Part shown: positions 24,901 to 32,664 of the stretch, in pieces
Numbering within the stretch: the first letter of the stretch is position 1
How the letters are laid out: the number at the start of each line of letters is the position of its first letter
Source of the DNA: a virus
Strand: one strand, 5' to 3'
IMG/VR virus record: IMGVR_UViG_3300046714_000146
Span: 1 to 41,569 of that record
DNA: 41,569 nucleotides
Made by a program: the position numbers and the translations under genes
Notes under the pieces: model-generated
Seen by the model: only the letters and a program-made list of their open reading frames with translations
Database searches by the model: none
What the model was told of the DNA's origin: nothing

Positions 24901-25971
24901 TTACCGGATCGTGCCGCCGTTGACGAAACCCGCCAAGGTGCCTTTGTAGCCCGCGTAGTTTTCGTATTCCTGATAGTAGGCGACGTCGAGCAGTTTGTTG
25001 CAATGCGTGACGCCCGCGTCCTCGCCCGGCCCCTGATGGGCGTGTTCGAGGGCATACAGTTCGCACGCGATCACGTCGAACGACCGGCCCAGGTTCCAGC
25101 GGTAGCCGTTCTTTTGGAGCCGCACGAGCATGGCCCCGCAGTCCTCAATCATCGCGTTGGGGTCGTGGAAGTGGTCATCGTTGAGCAGGAAGCCGATCAA
25201 GTTCTCGATGTTCTGCGCCCCCGGCCAGTCATACTCCATGACCTTTTCGTAGGTGTCGTTCTCCATCAAGAACGTGTCGCCCGTGTTCCAGCCGTTCTTC
25301 CACCACTCGGCCTCGGGCGTGTCGCCCGCGGAGTGACCGGGGCTGAACTGAATGTATTGGAGCGCCCACGGCATCATGCGATTGAACCGCTGAATCCGCT
25401 GGGCAATCTGTTCGCGACTCGCCCCCTGGTTCATCTCCATCCCCGGCCACACGATGCGGACGAGCAGCGGGTCGTCGAGCAGGTCGAGGAACTGTTGGAG
25501 GGCCTCGTCGGTGTCGACGTCGTGATACCCGATCACGATGCAGCAGGGGATCAGCCCGTCCCACCACAGTTCTTTGAGGGCCCCGTTCAAAATCTCCCGG
25601 TTGTCGCTCGGACAGGGCGGATACGTCCCCGAGTAGCCATACATGCCGGGGGTGTCGGTGCAGTTGAACGGAAAGTGCGTGTAGCCCCGCGCCTTGTAGG
25701 CCGACCGAATCGCCGCTTTCTGCGAGGCGGTGTAGTTCAAATAGTGCTGGGTGAACAGGCACCCGCGCTCGACGCCCGGCAGTCCGCATTTGATGCCGTT
25801 GCGGGTATCAGGACACTCGTCGAGCACCAGTTCCGGCAGGTAGATGCCGAAGAAATCCCCCCGCCACGCGCGCAGTTGCGCGTCGGTGACGGTTTTCCAC
25901 GGCTCGGGACCGACCGGCCCGCCGCCCCCGACCGGGGCCGACATTGCCGCCGCGAGATAGCCCTGCCCCAT
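24901..25971 (-). CDS. Unknown 356-residue protein, possible TIM-barrel hydrolase
   Basis: Last gene of the minus-strand operon. The layout of alternating strands and helices (FFGIYLPELVLDECPDTRNG; YTHFPFNCTDTPGMYGYSGT; WDGLIPCCIVIGYHDVDTDE; LVRIVWPGMEMNQGASREQI; ALQYIQFSPGH) resembles a TIM-barrel glycoside-hydrolase-like fold, with acidic residues at strand ends (E in ELVLDE, D in HDVD, E in GMEMN). Several Cys are present. No signal peptide is obvious. It may be a virion-associated glycan-binding or -cleaving protein, but I recognise no exact family. Its start overlaps the neighbouring stop (TAATG). Confidence 0.55.
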   Translation of the reverse strand: MGQGYLAAAMSAPVGGGGPVGPEPWKTVTDAQLRAWRGDFFGIYLPELVLDECPDTRNGIKCGLPGVERGCLFTQHYLNYTASQKAAIRSAYKARGYTHFPFNCTDTPGMYGYSGTYPPCPSDNREILNGALKELWWDGLIPCCIVIGYHDVDTDEALQQFLDLLDDPLLVRIVWPGMEMNQGASREQIAQRIQRFNRMMPWALQYIQFSPGHSAGDTPEAEWWKNGWNTGDTFLMENDTYEKVMEYDWPGAQNIENLIGFLLNDDHFHDPNAMIEDCGAMLVRLQKNGYRWNLGRSFDVIACELYALEHAHQGPGEDAGVTHCNKLLDVAYYQEYENYAGYKGTLAGFVNGGTIR

Positions 25972-27110
25972 TACGCCCCCAAGAACCAGTAATCGCCGGT
26001 CTTGCGCTTGGCGATGAGAATGTTGCCGTAGCCCGGCACGAACAACTCGCCCGATCCCGGCGTGCCCGTCTTGGTGTCGTCCACTGTCCCAAAGTCGTCC
26101 ACGCCACGGAAGCAGCCATCCGGAAACGAGACGGCGACGGCACCGGGAATCCTGTGGGCGTCCTGATGGGGCACCAGCGTCATGGGTTTGCAGCCGGTGT
26201 CAGGAAGTCCGCGCAGAATCGGCTCGTTGGAAATCGACGTCAATGGCATCACAACCTCACTTGGGGGATCAGGGGGTTCAGGCGGTACGACGACCGGCGG
26301 CGGCTCAATAACCGGTGGTGGCTCAATAACCGGTGGCGGCTCAATCGGCGGCGGCTCAATAACCGGTGGCGGCTCGATCGGCGGCGGCTCGACGGGCCAC
26401 GGCGGCACCGTCACAAAGACCACACGGGCATGGTCGCGCTCAATCCCGACGACGGCAAACGGCAGTCCGGACGACTCGCACCAGCACGCCGATTCTTCGT
26501 AGGTCTGCCCGCGTTGCAGGATGGACGTCTCGCCGTCATGCCAGCCCGCCGCGTGGTCGGGACCGGCGATCATGCCGAACGTGAACGGGCCCGCGTCACG
26601 CGGGAGCGTCAGGCCGCGCCGCCGAAGATACCCGCCAGTGATCGGGTCGATTGCCCAGATCGGCAGGTCGTCCGTCAGGCCCAGCACGCCCTGCGAATCC
26701 CCCTCGGGAAACGGGTTCGTGCCCACGAGGTCAGGGAGGGCGTTCGGCGGCGTGAACGTGCGAATCACGTACTGGTAGGCCGTCGTGCAGATCACCGCGC
26801 GGGCCGCGTCGGGCGTCAGATAGATGCCCCGCACCGCCGCGACAGGAAGGGTCAGATCGATGAGGACGTCGCTCGTGACGAGGAACGCCCAATCCTTCTG
26901 CCGGACTTCCATCTGCCCGCCGACGACGAGCGTCCCATCGGGGCGGCACCCAATCGAGACGGAGCGCAGCGGGCCGACCGGGTGCCGCCACGCCTCAACG
27001 GTATTGATTTCGGCGACGACCGTGTCGCCTTCCATGCGGGCCGAACACCAGCCGCCGCGCGCATACGGCGCGACCGCGGGGGCCCGTCCCGATCGGGGAT
27101 ATTCAGTCAC
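25971..27110 (-). CDS. Unknown protein with (PPVIEP)n linker
   Basis: A 379-residue protein, GTG start overlapping the gene upstream (GTGA). Residues about 1-235 form a beta-rich domain with propeller-like strands (RSVSIGCRPDGTLVVGGQME; WAFLVTSDVLIDLTLPVAAV, AIDPITGGYL). A Pro/Glu linker (about 238-285, repeated PPPVIEP) leads to a small C-terminal domain ending GNILIAKRKTGDYWFLGA. The two-domain plan with a rigid linker suggests a structural or adhesive protein, although it is placed outside the late block. Confidence 0.55.
   Translation of the reverse strand: MTEYPRSGRAPAVAPYARGGWCSARMEGDTVVAEINTVEAWRHPVGPLRSVSIGCRPDGTLVVGGQMEVRQKDWAFLVTSDVLIDLTLPVAAVRGIYLTPDAARAVICTTAYQYVIRTFTPPNALPDLVGTNPFPEGDSQGVLGLTDDLPIWAIDPITGGYLRRRGLTLPRDAGPFTFGMIAGPDHAAGWHDGETSILQRGQTYEESACWCESSGLPFAVVGIERDHARVVFVTVPPWPVEPPPIEPPPVIEPPPIEPPPVIEPPPVIEPPPVVVPPEPPDPPSEVVMPLTSISNEPILRGLPDTGCKPMTLVPHQDAHRIPGAVAVSFPDGCFRGVDDFGTVDDTKTGTPGSGELFVPGYGNILIAKRKTGDYWFLGA
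26297..26396 (-). repeat. 15-bp-type tandem repeats encoding the PPVIEP linker
   Basis: On the plus strand the words GGCTCAATAACCGGTGG and GGCTCAATCGGCGGC alternate six or so times. They encode the Pro/Val/Ile/Glu linker and are nearly identical at the DNA level, so they are recently amplified or prone to slip. Confidence 0.7.
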
Positions 27111-27583
27111 GCGACGGGGAATGTATCACGCGGGGGCACTGGTTCTCGCTCGAGGACGATCAATCCGGTTTGCGTGCGTCCGCACCGTCGCCATCCGGCC
27201 TTGAGGAAGCAAAATCCAGGGTTCGTTGACCTGATCCCCGCCGGGTTGACGTAGGTGTAATGCCGCAGATCAGGCCAGAGGCAATCAGCAATCGAATCCG
27301 CCTCTGCCACGAGGTCCGAGCTGCGAGACGGGCTTTCGTTTCGGAAGGCCGCACAATTGACGCCCGCTTGCGGCGCTTGCGTGCGCGGGTCGTGGCAGTC
27401 GTCGCGGAACCGCCGCCACACGAAGAACGCATCGGCGGCGGCGGTTCGGAGGACCACTTTTTCGCCGGGGCCGACAAACTTGAGCCGGTGGCGTCCGTCC
27501 CGGTACTGCCGGGCGGAATAGTGACGTTCGTACAGCGCGAGACACTCAACGTCGCCGTCCTTGGTGAGCCACCACAACGGCAC
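27107..27583 (-). CDS. Conserved phage protein, GNAT/Mom-like candidate
   Basis: A 158-residue protein from GTG 27583. The segments CLALYERHYSARQYRDGR, GPGEKVVLRTAAADAFFVWR, VNCAAFRNES, SSDLVAEADSIADCLWPDLR, HYTYVNPAGIRSTNPGFCFL and KAGWRRCGRTQTGLIVLE match a small protein conserved in many phages. The last two blocks resemble the end of the GNAT acyltransferase fold, including the Mom-type DNA modification proteins, so an acyl-transfer role is possible. That link is inferred from fold-like pattern only. It overlaps the following gene by GTGA. Confidence 0.6.
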   Translation of the reverse strand: MPLWWLTKDGDVECLALYERHYSARQYRDGRHRLKFVGPGEKVVLRTAAADAFFVWRRFRDDCHDPRTQAPQAGVNCAAFRNESPSRSSDLVAEADSIADCLWPDLRHYTYVNPAGIRSTNPGFCFLKAGWRRCGRTQTGLIVLEREPVPPRDTFPVA

Positions 27584-27592
27584 GGGGACGAC

Positions 27593-28381
27593 TTACCGGC
27601 CGCGTCGTTTCTTGGCCCGCGCGGTGAGGGCCAGCAGCCCCGTGCCGAGCAACATCAGCGAGGCGGGCTCCGGCACGACGTCCGTGTCCGCACACTCCCC
27701 CGGCAGCGTGCAGGTCTGCGTCGGGGTGCCCGTGGGATTCACGCCGAGGGCGAAAATCTTGTCGGACCCATCATTGCCATTCGCCAGCCGGAACGTGAAC
27801 GTCAGACTCGTCGCCGCCGTGGGCAGGAAGAACGAGTGGTACTGAGGCGAATTCGGCACCGGGAATAATCCGCACATCTGCGACACGCCGAGTCCCGTCG
27901 TCACCCCATCACACCCCGCCGACAGGATGTAGTCGGCGTAGCCCACGCCATTCGCGGTACTTGGCGTGGCCGTCGTCGGCGAGAAGTCATACGCGGTCAA
28001 AATATTGTTCGCCGCGTCCCTCGTCGTAATGGTCATCGTCTCCAAGAACTGCGTGCTACTGGTGTCGTTGACATCGAAGCCGAGGACAAAGTTTCGGCCC
28101 ACCACGGCGACCCACTCGGCCAAACTCTGACCGGAGTAGGTGAACGTCAGCGGAATCGCCGGGAACGCTTGGTTGGTGTCCTCGGTGTTGCGGTCCCAAA
28201 AGATCGGGTCTTTGTTACAGCCACTCAGCCCCGGCCCGTAGAAGATGCACGGACTGTTCGCCGTGTTCCCATACGTCTTATCGGGGGCCGTATAAATCGA
28301 AATCGCCGTCGCCTCGGCTACGCTGGCGAGGCCCATCAGTCCCGCGCCCACCAGCGCGGCCATCCCGAGCAGTCGTCTCAT
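27593..28381 (-). CDS. Secreted PEP-CTERM protein
   Basis: A 262-residue protein with AGGAGACAGGAG upstream of its ATG. Residues 1-24 form a signal peptide (MRRLLGMAALVGAGLMGLAS, then VAEATA as a probable cleavage site). The body is beta-rich, with several Cys and many Asn/Thr. The C terminus VPEPASLMLLGTGLLALTAR followed by basic residues is a classic PEP-CTERM tail: VPEP motif, one hydrophobic helix, Arg/Lys cluster. Hosts with such proteins have an exosortase that processes the tail and links the protein to exopolysaccharide or the envelope. It has presumably been acquired from a host and may act on the infected cell surface. Confidence 0.85.
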   Translation of the reverse strand: MRRLLGMAALVGAGLMGLASVAEATAISIYTAPDKTYGNTANSPCIFYGPGLSGCNKDPIFWDRNTEDTNQAFPAIPLTFTYSGQSLAEWVAVVGRNFVLGFDVNDTSSTQFLETMTITTRDAANNILTAYDFSPTTATPSTANGVGYADYILSAGCDGVTTGLGVSQMCGLFPVPNSPQYHSFFLPTAATSLTFTFRLANGNDGSDKIFALGVNPTGTPTQTCTLPGECADTDVVPEPASLMLLGTGLLALTARAKKRRGR

Positions 28382-28405
28382 GTTCGTCTCCTGTCTCCTG
28401 TTGCA

Positions 28406-28765
28406 CTATTGGTAAAACTCGGGCGGAACACAGAGGCGCGTGAGCGCCATCCGTTCCGACACCCACTTCGCCGCCATGCCCGCTTGGATGTGCTTGGGGA
28501 GCACCCGCAGCACGGTCCACCCGAGCGTGAAGGCCAGAGCATACTTCTCAATGTCCCGCGTGAACCCGGCGACACTCACATGCCGCCCGCCGAGCCGGTG
28601 TTCCCCGCGCACGGTCGGGTAGACGATGCCCTCAATCTCGACGGCAATTAGGCGGTCCGGCCATGCCCAATCGAACTTGAACCGGCGCGGGGCCGCGAAC
28701 CGGAATTCCGCGACCGGCTGGGGAATGTTCCATGCCTGACAATGCAGCGGGAACGCGACTCTCAT
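28406..28765 (-). CDS. Small PD-(D/E)XK-like endonuclease candidate
   Basis: A 119-residue protein; GGGGGGAG precedes ATG 28765. EFRFAAPRRFKFDWAWPDRL followed by IAVEIEG gives the D-x(n)-E-x-E pattern of a compact PD-(D/E)XK nuclease, then GRHVSVAGFTRDIEKYALAF and GWTVLRVLPKHIQAGM complete the usual helix/strand order. This small family is frequent in phages, often beside recombination or modification genes, where it is thought to act as a resolvase or nicking enzyme. It overlaps the upstream gene by ATGA. Confidence 0.65.
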   Translation of the reverse strand: MRVAFPLHCQAWNIPQPVAEFRFAAPRRFKFDWAWPDRLIAVEIEGIVYPTVRGEHRLGGRHVSVAGFTRDIEKYALAFTLGWTVLRVLPKHIQAGMAAKWVSERMALTRLCVPPEFYQ

Positions 28766-29067
28766 GGCTCCCCCCGATCCAGTGCGGCCCCGCAAATACA
28801 GTGCTGACGAACAGACTCAGCCTTCGCCCGCAGGTCGTCGCGCTCTCCCTCAAGATCGAGGCATTTTGTCGCGGTGATAACGCAATCCTCAGCGTTTCGC
28901 TCTATCTGGTCGAATAGCGGCTGGAGCGTGTCGATGAGCACGGCACGCGCCTTGTCGAATGTGCCTTGTCGCCACGATCCATAACGATAACGGTCGTTGG
29001 AAAACTCGAATAGTTCTCCAAGCACCGCATCCGTCAGCAGGGCGCTGGCCTGTTCCCGTACGGTCAT
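28762..29067 (-). CDS. Unknown small helical protein
   Basis: A 101-residue protein (MTVREQASALLTDAVLGELF...), ATG overlapping the stop of its upstream neighbour. Mostly alpha-helical with a coiled-coil-like stretch (CLDLEGERDDLRAKAESVRQ) and a C-terminal CxC (HCICGAALDRGEP). No family was recognised. Confidence 0.6.
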   Translation of the reverse strand: MTVREQASALLTDAVLGELFEFSNDRYRYGSWRQGTFDKARAVLIDTLQPLFDQIERNAEDCVITATKCLDLEGERDDLRAKAESVRQHCICGAALDRGEP

Positions 29068-29447
29068 CGCGGCTCCTGACTGCCCGCTTCGCGGACGCGC
29101 CAGGTCTCCACCAGGCGACCGGTAAACTCGCAAATCCGCTTATGGTGCGGTTCCGCAAGGCCGAGCCGTTTCAGGTCGGAGAGGCCCCGCCGCATTCGCA
29201 GGAGCGCGACTTGGAAGGCCGGAGACGGAAACAGGTGTTCCCCCTTGTCCGTCCACGCCGTCAGTTCAGCACTTGTTGGGCTGTGGTTGAACCGGTTCCA
29301 GTAGGCGGCGAGATGCCGGAGGGCGTCAGCCTTGCGGCCCTCGAAGGTCTCGCGGCCAATGGCATAGGCCAATTTGGACGTGTCGCGGACCCGCTTGTGG
29401 GGCCGCTTCTCCGGCGGGGCGGTGAAATCGAGTTCTGGCTGTGTCAT
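29064..29447 (-). CDS. Putative winged-helix DNA-binding protein
   Basis: A 127-residue protein (MTQPELDFTAPPEKRPHKRV...). Residues 40-110 fit a winged helix: ALRHLAAYWNRFNHSPTSAE, then LRMRRGLSDLKRLGLAEPHH, then a beta wing (CEFTGRLVETWRV). Similar small proteins occur in phage replication/recombination regions. ATGA overlaps join it to both neighbours. It may be a regulator of the operon or an accessory to modification. Confidence 0.55.
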   Translation of the reverse strand: MTQPELDFTAPPEKRPHKRVRDTSKLAYAIGRETFEGRKADALRHLAAYWNRFNHSPTSAELTAWTDKGEHLFPSPAFQVALLRMRRGLSDLKRLGLAEPHHKRICEFTGRLVETWRVREAGSQEPR

Positions 29448-29611
29448 GGTTTCCTCGCCCGGTCGCGCAGGTCGCGCTCGACCTCTTGGCGCATTTTCCG
29501 GAAGTCCGAGGCCCGGCTCCGCATCCGGCGCGGGAGCCGAATGCGCGGGCGTTGCGGCGGCTCATTCTCCACGAGCCCCACCAAGGCGAGCAGCCAGCGA
29601 CCTAATCTCAT
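29444..29611 (-). CDS. Small basic protein
   Basis: A 55-residue frame linked by ATGA overlaps to the genes on both sides, which strongly supports it. It begins MRLGRWLLALVGLVENEPPQ (a short hydrophobic N-terminal helix) and continues very Arg-rich (RRMRSRASDFRKMRQEVERD). It could be a membrane-attached or nucleic-acid-binding peptide; no family was recognised. Confidence 0.6.
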   Translation of the reverse strand: MRLGRWLLALVGLVENEPPQRPRIRLPRRMRSRASDFRKMRQEVERDLRDRARKP

Positions 29612-30864
29612 AACGTCTCCATGTACGCGCGAATCACTTCCGCCGCGACCTGCGGGACAATCGCGTTACCTGCGCCGCGCAACGTGCCCACGCGGTTGGG
29701 TACCCCATCAGCCAAAGGGAAAAGGCCGGGTTGAGTTGGCCGGACTTTCCCGTCCCGGCAGGGGAGCCAGTCTGGATGAGTCCAACCTGTCTCGGGAGCT
29801 GGTCCAGACGGCTGCGCGCCGACCCGTCCGGGTTCACCCCCTCGGTCGCCATGCCCGGCGTATCCTTCCAGTCCCGCGCGGACGGGCTCACCCACATCCG
29901 GGCCGCGTCCAGCAGGGTCGTGCCGGAATGACCCGTCAGCATGTACCCGTGCCGCGCCGACGATCGGGCGTCCTCCGTCACCGGACTCGGCCAGCCTACG
30001 GTCTGCACCATCACTTGCAGGGACGTGATCGCCGTGCGCTCGGCCCCGGTCCCATCGCGTTCCCCCATCCGGCGTTTCATGGCGAGATGAGCCTCCGGGG
30101 TCTTGTTGTCGTCCTGCGAGACCGGCGTCGGCCACGACGACAACCTCGCCGCTTCCTCCAGCCGAAACGTCGTGTAGTCCGTCCGTTTGGCGCGCAGCTC
30201 GGCCGTCGCCGCCCCGCCCTGCGCCGTGTCCGGGGTCGGCCAATGCGTCAAAAAGACCTGCTCGTTGAGGTCGTTGTTGCGGCGTCGGTCGGTCCAGCGT
30301 GAAATCGCCTTCTCCGGGTCCGTATAGTCCCCGCCCTTCGACGCGCCGGAATGTGGCGTCTGCCACGAACCAGAGGCGTTGTCGGAGATGGGGCGCGCCA
30401 ACACTTGCAGCCGGGAGACATGCCGCCCCGCAGGCGTAACCTTCTCTTTCCAAATCATCGAAAACAGCGTCGAGCCAGCCGTGGGCAATCGCGCTCTCAA
30501 CCTGCTCGCCAAAGATCGTGAGAGGGCGACACTGTCGGATGAGGCGCGCCCAATACGGCCAGAGATGTCGATGGTCGGTCCCACCTTCGCGCTGCCCGGC
30601 TCCCGAGAAGGGCTGGCAGGGGCACGAACCTGTCCAAACAGATCGGTGGTCGGGCCAGTCGGCGAGTCGGAGGGCGTAGGCCCAGCCCCCGATGCCGGCA
30701 AAGAAATGGGCGTGTCGATAGGGTCGGACATCGTCGGCCGTGACCTCCGTAATGGAGCGTTCGTCCACGTCGCCCGCCGGGATCTGCCCGTCCGCAATCA
30801 GGGCGCGCAGCCATGCGGCGGCGAACGGGTCGTGTTCGTTGTAGTAGACCGTTACATGTTCCAC
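29608..30864 (-). CDS. C5-cytosine DNA methyltransferase
   Basis: A 418-residue enzyme that transfers a methyl group from S-adenosylmethionine to cytosine C5. Motif I is HFFAGIGGWAYAL (about 52-64), motif IV GSCPCQPFSGAGQ with catalytic Cys83, motif VI FGEQVES (EQV in place of ENV), motif VIII RQRLWFVA (161-168), and motif X RGAGNAIVPQVAAEV near the end, with WLPCRDGKVRP just before. The Gly/Asp/Arg-rich stretch at about 170-370 is the target recognition region. The start at GTG 30864 lies inside the end of the upstream gene; longer in-frame starts run through that gene. It is overlapped in the +1 frame by a second long coding frame. Confidence 0.85.
   Translation of the reverse strand: MEHVTVYYNEHDPFAAAWLRALIADGQIPAGDVDERSITEVTADDVRPYRHAHFFAGIGGWAYALRLADWPDHRSVWTGSCPCQPFSGAGQREGGTDHRHLWPYWARLIRQCRPLTIFGEQVESAIAHGWLDAVFDDLEREGYACGAACLPAASVGAPHLRQRLWFVADATFRRVEGRGLYGPGEGDFTLDRPTPQQRPQRAGLFDALADPGHGAGRGGDGRAARQTDGLHDVSAGGSGEVVVVADAGLAGRQQDPGGSSRHETPDGGTRWDRGRAHGDHVPASDGADRRLAESGDGGRPIVGAARVHADGSFRHDPAGRGPDVGEPVRAGLEGYAGHGDRGGEPGRVGAQPSGPAPETGWTHPDWLPCRDGKVRPTQPGLFPLADGVPNRVGTLRGAGNAIVPQVAAEVIRAYMETL
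29634..30731 (-). CDS. Second long reading frame nested in the methyltransferase gene
   Basis: A 365-residue frame (start chosen MSDPIDTPISLPASGAGPTP at 30731) read on the same strand, shifted +1 to the methyltransferase. It carries the hallmarks of a protein family I know from many phages next to C5 methyltransferases: PTPSDSPTGPTTDLFGQV, SDSVALSRSLASRLRARL, GSTLFSMIWKEKVTPAGRHV, repeated WPTP/WQTP, and the end SGQLNPAFSLWLMGYPTAW. Those features would not arise by chance, so both frames probably make protein. It is possibly a methyltransferase partner or specificity factor; function is not established. Confidence 0.65.
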   Translation of the reverse strand: MSDPIDTPISLPASGAGPTPSDSPTGPTTDLFGQVRAPASPSREPGSAKVGPTIDISGRIGRASSDSVALSRSLASRLRARLPTAGSTLFSMIWKEKVTPAGRHVSRLQVLARPISDNASGSWQTPHSGASKGGDYTDPEKAISRWTDRRRNNDLNEQVFLTHWPTPDTAQGGAATAELRAKRTDYTTFRLEEAARLSSWPTPVSQDDNKTPEAHLAMKRRMGERDGTGAERTAITSLQVMVQTVGWPSPVTEDARSSARHGYMLTGHSGTTLLDAARMWVSPSARDWKDTPGMATEGVNPDGSARSRLDQLPRQVGLIQTGSPAGTGKSGQLNPAFSLWLMGYPTAWARCAAQVTRLSRRSRRK

Positions 30865-31202
30865 GGCATCGTCCAGATGAGGTTCGGCGTCTTGCACTTG
30901 CGCCGGGTGACGCCGTGGGACACCCCGCGCCGCCAGATGACCTTGGCCTTCGAGTCGTCCGTGCGCCGCACAATCCGCCCGGTCGCCCCGCAGGATTGAC
31001 ACTTCCAGGGGCAAATCAGCCCCAAGACCGGCGGGCGCCCGAGCGCCTCGCGCGCCCATGTGACCCACTCGTCAGCCGTCATTTGGTAGTAATTGTTCGG
31101 CCCCACGGCCGCGAGCTGCTCGCCGATGATCAGCGCGGCGGTGCGCCAATCCAGCACCTTGCCGCCCAGTTCGCCGGTCTCCTGTGCCAGTCGGCTGGTC
31201 AT
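30852..31202 (-). CDS. Zinc-ribbon protein upstream of the methyltransferase
   Basis: A 116-residue protein (MTSRLAQETGELGGKVLDWR...) linked by ATGA to the nuclease gene upstream and overlapping the methyltransferase start by 13 bases. The N-terminal half is helical; the C-terminal half has CPWKCQSCGATGRIVRR with a later Cys in RRKC, suggesting a zinc ribbon that could bind DNA. No named family. Confidence 0.6.
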   Translation of the reverse strand: MTSRLAQETGELGGKVLDWRTAALIIGEQLAAVGPNNYYQMTADEWVTWAREALGRPPVLGLICPWKCQSCGATGRIVRRTDDSKAKVIWRRGVSHGVTRRKCKTPNLIWTMPWNM

Positions 31203-32329
31203 GACCCCTCCTCAACGAGCGTGGCGGTCTCGTCCATCAGCCGGACGGTCTTGCCCTCGAACACCGTCTCGGTGCGGGAGATGGCGAGGGCGCGAATCTC
31301 ACGCGCGATGCTCACGTACTTTTTCTTCGACTTCAGCAGGGGCGCGACTTGGGACTGGCTCACGGTGAGCGTGATCGGGTCCGCAATGCCCGAGGCCGAG
31401 AGGGTGTCCAAGACGTCCGCGGCCGGGTAGCGGGACTTCGTCACCGGCCGGTGCGCCCACTCGATACCCCCGGTCTCGACCGGCCCGTGGACGGCACAGT
31501 AGCCCTTGAGGGCCCCGATGAGCACGCCCGACGCCCGACGCATGGCCGCGACCTGTTCGATGGCCTTGGCGACGTCCTCGGCCGTGTCCAGCCGTTCTGA
31601 GAGCCGGTGCGGCGAGACGAGCGGACAGACCGCCATGCAGGTCGTACAGTGCGCCCCTCCGGTGGCCGGAGCCGTCATGGTCGTTTCGGCCTCAGTCATC
31701 GCGACGTCCCCCTCACGAATGGACTCGTCGAAGGCGTCCATCTCGGCCCACGTCAGCCGAATGGGCTCGGACGAGACGCCGTAGCGGACATGCTCGTAGA
31801 CCATCTCGTAGGTCTCGAAGTTCGGGAACAGATGCCGGGCCGCTGACAGGTAGAAATGGGTCTGATAGCTGTCGGCGAGCGCGGTGTCGTTCGGGATGTT
31901 CCACCACGTTTTGAAATCCACGATCCGCAGCGTCCTGGTGTCCGGCACGCGGACGAGGTCGTACCGGACGATGGCGCTATACCGTTCAAGGTAGAGGTTG
32001 GTCTCGTTGTCGTAGTAGTCGACGGGCAGCTCGAACGCGGGCACCCAGCGGGCCCACAGGCTCTCGACGTCCTGCCGCTCGGCCCACGGCACCGGCACGG
32101 CGGCAAAGGCTTCCGAGAGGGCCATCTCGGCGAGCGCCGGGCTGCTGAGTTGGTCGGTTTTCCGCAAGGCGGTCAGGTAGAGGTCGACGGCCAAGTGGAA
32201 GCAGGAGCCGCGACGGCTGGCGTCGTTCTCGCTGGACACGTCGAACAGATACTCGGCGGCGTAACTGTAGGCGCAGTTCTGAAACCGCTCCCGCGCCGAT
32301 CGGCGGCGGCGTTCGACGAGCGGTTTCAT
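31199..32329 (-). CDS. PD-(D/E)XK exonuclease with Fe-S-type cysteine cluster (Cas4/AddB-like)
   Basis: A 376-residue protein; GGGAG precedes ATG 32329. Cys19 (RFQNCAYSY), His45 (GSCFHLAVD), Asp124 (VRYDLVRV), VDFKT at 137-141 and Gln156...Tyr160 (YQTHFYL) make the RecB-type nuclease motif set; CTTCMAVCP (Cys228, 231, 235) with Cys19 matches the four-cysteine Fe-S cluster of Cas4, AddB and phage relatives. It probably resects DNA ends for recombination together with the ERF-like protein encoded four genes upstream in the operon. Confidence 0.8.
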   Translation of the reverse strand: MKPLVERRRRSARERFQNCAYSYAAEYLFDVSSENDASRRGSCFHLAVDLYLTALRKTDQLSSPALAEMALSEAFAAVPVPWAERQDVESLWARWVPAFELPVDYYDNETNLYLERYSAIVRYDLVRVPDTRTLRIVDFKTWWNIPNDTALADSYQTHFYLSAARHLFPNFETYEMVYEHVRYGVSSEPIRLTWAEMDAFDESIREGDVAMTEAETTMTAPATGGAHCTTCMAVCPLVSPHRLSERLDTAEDVAKAIEQVAAMRRASGVLIGALKGYCAVHGPVETGGIEWAHRPVTKSRYPAADVLDTLSASGIADPITLTVSQSQVAPLLKSKKKYVSIAREIRALAISRTETVFEGKTVRLMDETATLVEEGS

Positions 32330-32664
32330 TGCACGCTCCCGCTCACGGTCGGCCACGTCAGATTGGTCGTCGAGGTCTTGCGGGTGACGGCGTCGCGATG
32401 CTTCGTCAGGGCGAGCCGCAATTCCGCGCACGTCTCCCCGGCGGGACCGTCCAGCCCGCGCGACAGGAAATTGTCCAGAATGGCGAGCTGCTTGAGGACG
32501 AACGCGAGCGTCTCGGCGCGCTGGCGCTCCAAGCCCTCCACGGTCGCCGTCAGGATGTCGCGCTCGCGGGCGACGTCCTTCCGGTCCTCGATGATCTTGT
32601 CGATGGTCTTGGCGAGTCGGTCGATCTGTCCTTCAATCTGCTCAATCGTCACGGTCACGCTCAT
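32326..32664 (-). CDS. Coiled-coil protein, unknown
   Basis: A 112-residue protein (MSVTVTIEQIEGQIDRLAKT...). Residues 6-75 form a continuous coiled coil (KIIEDRKDVARERDILTATV), then a short tail. ATGA overlaps join it to the nuclease gene downstream and the methyltransferase upstream, so it may be a small accessory of either. Confidence 0.6.
   Translation of the reverse strand: MSVTVTIEQIEGQIDRLAKTIDKIIEDRKDVARERDILTATVEGLERQRAETLAFVLKQLAILDNFLSRGLDGPAGETCAELRLALTKHRDAVTRKTSTTNLTWPTVSGSVQ

Noticed and set aside
25003-25992. 329-codon plus-strand frame opposite the TIM-barrel-like gene
   Set aside because: Arg/Val/Pro-rich antisense shadow; the minus-strand gene has natural composition and coupled starts.
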